Of a stretch of 6,770 bases of DNA, positions 5,584-6,770 are shown one piece after another. Each line of letters opens with the position of its first letter. Within the stretch, counting starts at the first letter, position 1. The stretch is from Clostridia bacterium. GTDB taxonomy: Bacteria; Bacillota_A; Clostridia; Oscillospirales; CAG-272. The notes beneath the pieces are model-generated. The model saw nothing but the letters and a program-made list of their open reading frames with translations, made no database searches and was not told the DNA's origin. Location of the stretch: assembly GCA_017959485.1 (NCBI GenBank), contig JAGDAM010000345.1, positions 1 through 6,770 on the forward strand, in the 5' to 3' direction. Made by a program: the position numbers and the translations under genes.

Positions 5584-6204
5584 TCAGCTCTTTTGAACCG
5601 CCGGTCCGTTTTGCCGTTTCGCAAACAGTTTTTTAATCGACGCGTAAATCCACGCGGTCGTCCGGCGGCTTTCCTCTATCAGCTTTTTGGGATCCGCCGA
5701 AGCGAAAAACCTGTAAAGCTGGTTAACGACGGCTTCGGGAAGCGCCTCCTTGCCGAGCGCCTTTATCACCTGTACGAGCAGCGCCGTACCCGAAGACATC
5801 GCGCCGAAGAATCTCGACGACGCGTGTTTGAAGGTTATTACGAAGCCGCCGAAATCATACACGCGGTTGGTTCCGTCGGTTATGTAGGTCCAGTTGCCGG
5901 GCGCTTCCTTTTCTATTCCGGCTATGTGTTTCGCGGTGTCGCCGGAAGGAACCGCCGTCCAGCAGTTGCATCTCGCGAGGGCTTGCGCGACGTTGTCGGG
6001 AAAGGGCTCTCCCGATCCGTCCGGCTTCCAGAAAACGCCTCTTGAGAGCTTTTCGACGACGCCGGCATCGCAAAGGCGGGTCAGCGTCTTGGAAACCGTC
6101 TTTATTCCCGCGACGTCCGAGAAATCGGACAGCACAAAAACAGAACCGGCCGGCATCCCGGCGATTCTTGTTCTTATGGCTTCGTTGCAGCCTTTCTTTC
6201 TCAT
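5584..6204 (-). CDS. DUF6088 family protein, AbiEi-antitoxin-like regulator
   Basis: The product (206 residues from the chosen start) looks like the DUF6088 family, related to AbiEi-type antitoxins of type IV toxin-antitoxin systems, which repress their own promoter. Residues about 1-58 form a winged-helix segment (SDFSDVAGIKTVSKTLTRL, then a SRGVFWKP wing). The body carries WTAVPSGDTAKHIAG at 82-96, ITFKHASSR at 123-131, SGTALLVQVIKALG at 138-151 and TTAWIY at 182-187. An in-frame ATG 90 nt further upstream (6294) is rejected because it lies on the promoter itself. The chosen ATG has GAGG 5 nt before it. No AbiEii-type nucleotidyltransferase follows; the next gene is fakA, about 110 nt on. 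The protein may therefore be an orphan antitoxin or a stand-alone repressor. It sits between lipid genes but has no obvious lipid role. Confidence 0.82.
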   Translation of the reverse strand: MRKKGCNEAIRTRIAGMPAGSVFVLSDFSDVAGIKTVSKTLTRLCDAGVVEKLSRGVFWKPDGSGEPFPDNVAQALARCNCWTAVPSGDTAKHIAGIEKEAPGNWTYITDGTNRVYDFGGFVITFKHASSRFFGAMSSGTALLVQVIKALGKEALPEAVVNQLYRFFASADPKKLIEESRRTTAWIYASIKKLFAKRQNGPAVQKS

Positions 6205-6265
6205 CCGCGCCTCGCTTTCGAGCCCAATGCGATACCGCAAGCGAACCGTGCGGTTTTGCCTAAAA

Positions 6266-6294
6266 ATTATATACTTTTTTCGACAAAATGTCAA
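6266..6294 (-). promoter_or_regulatory. Perfect consensus sigma-A promoter of the DUF6088-type gene
   Basis: On the minus strand, TTGACA (6294-6289), exactly 17 bp, then TATAAT (6271-6266): both hexamers and the spacer are ideal. The start point should fall near 6259, giving a leader of about 55 nt before the ATG at 6204. Such a strong promoter normally implies repression, which fits the overlapping inverted repeat. Confidence 0.9.
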
Positions 6295-6303
6295 GAAGTA
6301 TAT
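6269..6303. promoter_or_regulatory. Inverted-repeat operator overlapping the promoter
   Basis: The perfect half-sites ATATACTT (6269-6276) and AAGTATAT (6296-6303) face each other across 19 bp. The symmetry continues inward as CGACA (6281-6285) facing TGTC (6289-6292), with a 2-nt offset between the arms. The element covers the -35 box, the spacer and the edge of the -10 box, so a bound protein would block polymerase. AbiEi-type antitoxins are known to bind inverted repeats in their own promoters, so self-repression is the natural reading. Confidence 0.7.
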
Positions 6304-6379
6304 TTCGGGCGGAGCGTTTTGAAAAAGCAGTGCATCTCATTTATAAGGAATACAACCGTTTTGCTTTAATCGAAAAAAA

Positions 6380-6770
6380 CTATTCCGAGCCCGGACAGGC
6401 CCCGTGCTCCGCGGCGTACACGCTCCGGTTGAATTCCAGATTGGCGCTCATCATCCGCGAAGCGTTTTCCCTGACGGTGAGAGAGGGATCGGGAAGGATC
6501 GGCGCACCTACGTGAAGCGTCCACGCCACGTTGTCCGGGAGCATTTCCCTGTCTTTCCGCTTTGGCGAGAGCGTCGTGAAGGTCGGAACTACCGGGACCG
6601 AGTTTGACGCGGCGTAGTAATACGCGCCGGGGCGCAGCGGGCGCGGTTTGTCGTAGTTCCACCACATCGCCTGCTCGGGATATATCAGGATAAAATCTCC
6701 GCGGGACAGTATTTCACCGACCGCACGGCCGAGCAGAGCCGACGTTTTCAGCGAAGACGACAGCGGAAGC
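6380..6770 (-). CDS. PlsC-type acyltransferase, C-terminal part (5' end outside window)
   Basis: Only the last 129 codons are present; the frame stays open to the window edge. The visible part matches the second half of the PlsC/1-acylglycerol-3-phosphate acyltransferase fold. ILIYPEQAMWW corresponds to block III (usually FPEGTRS), and NSVPVVPTF corresponds to block IV (xVPxxP). Between them lies KPRPLRPGAYYYAA, which fits the basic, Gly-containing segment of the family. Blocks I (HxxxxD catalytic pair) and II are beyond the edge, so catalytic competence cannot be checked. The family transfers an acyl chain from acyl-ACP or acyl-CoA to a lysophospholipid, usually making phosphatidic acid at the membrane. 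That suits the lipid operon downstream, although the DUF6088-type gene with its own promoter lies between. Block III has Gln where Gly is usual, so the acceptor may differ from that of classical PlsC. Confidence 0.8.
   Translation of the reverse strand, partial: LPLSSSLKTSALLGRAVGEILSRGDFILIYPEQAMWWNYDKPRPLRPGAYYYAASNSVPVVPTFTTLSPKRKDREMLPDNVAWTLHVGAPILPDPSLTVRENASRMMSANLEFNRSVYAAEHGACPGSE

Noticed and set aside
6205..6294. N-terminal extension of the DUF6088-type protein to the ATG at 6294
   Set aside because: That start codon lies on the -35 box of the perfect promoter, so it cannot be in the main transcript, and the added residues do not look like the family.

Overview
The window looks like a piece of a GC-rich, low-GC-lineage-type anaerobe, most likely a gut clostridium (Bacillota, class Clostridia). 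This rests on the gene set (a FakA/FakB fatty acid kinase module next to plsX and acpP, and a DUF6088-type gene), on the Shine-Dalgarno style, and on the many tiny GC-rich hairpins in intergenic DNA. No marker fixes the genus, and the taxonomic call is an inference. All recognised genes lie on the minus strand, so the biology reads from right to left.

Right end (6770 to 6380): the C-terminal 129 codons of a PlsC-type acyltransferase, cut by the window edge. Next (6204 to 5584) is a gene for a DUF6088/AbiEi-antitoxin-like protein with a winged-helix N-terminus. It has its own perfect consensus sigma-A promoter (TTGACA, 17 bp, TATAAT), overlapped by an inverted repeat that looks like an operator. 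No partner toxin gene follows it.

Centre (5473 to 429): five tightly packed genes that read as one operon: fakA-like fatty acid kinase, fakB/DegV-like fatty-acid-binding protein, an uncharacterised protein with two GNAT-like halves, plsX, and acpP. A strong intrinsic terminator follows acpP. FakA with FakB turns a free fatty acid into acyl-phosphate. PlsX interconverts acyl-phosphate and acyl-ACP. ACP carries the chain. The upstream PlsC-type enzyme would use activated acyl chains for lysophosphatidate-type acylation. The group is therefore a compact module for feeding free fatty acids into membrane lipid synthesis; PlsY is not in the window. The GNAT-like protein has no assigned function, and its place between FakB and PlsX suggests an acyl-transfer role that uses the same activated chains.

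Left end (1 to 428): no gene. It is packed with short palindromes: two tandem copies of a 20-bp unit, a regular array of mini-hairpins linked by ATATCAT, a long GC-rich hairpin, and the operon terminator. Small hairpins also sit in the fakA, degV and acpP leaders. In the fakA leader, two mutually exclusive stems compete over the ribosome binding site. The clearest leads for follow-up are the operator-controlled orphan DUF6088 gene, the GNAT-like gene inside the lipid operon, and the overlapping hairpins in the fakA leader. I did not see a clearly new multi-gene system.
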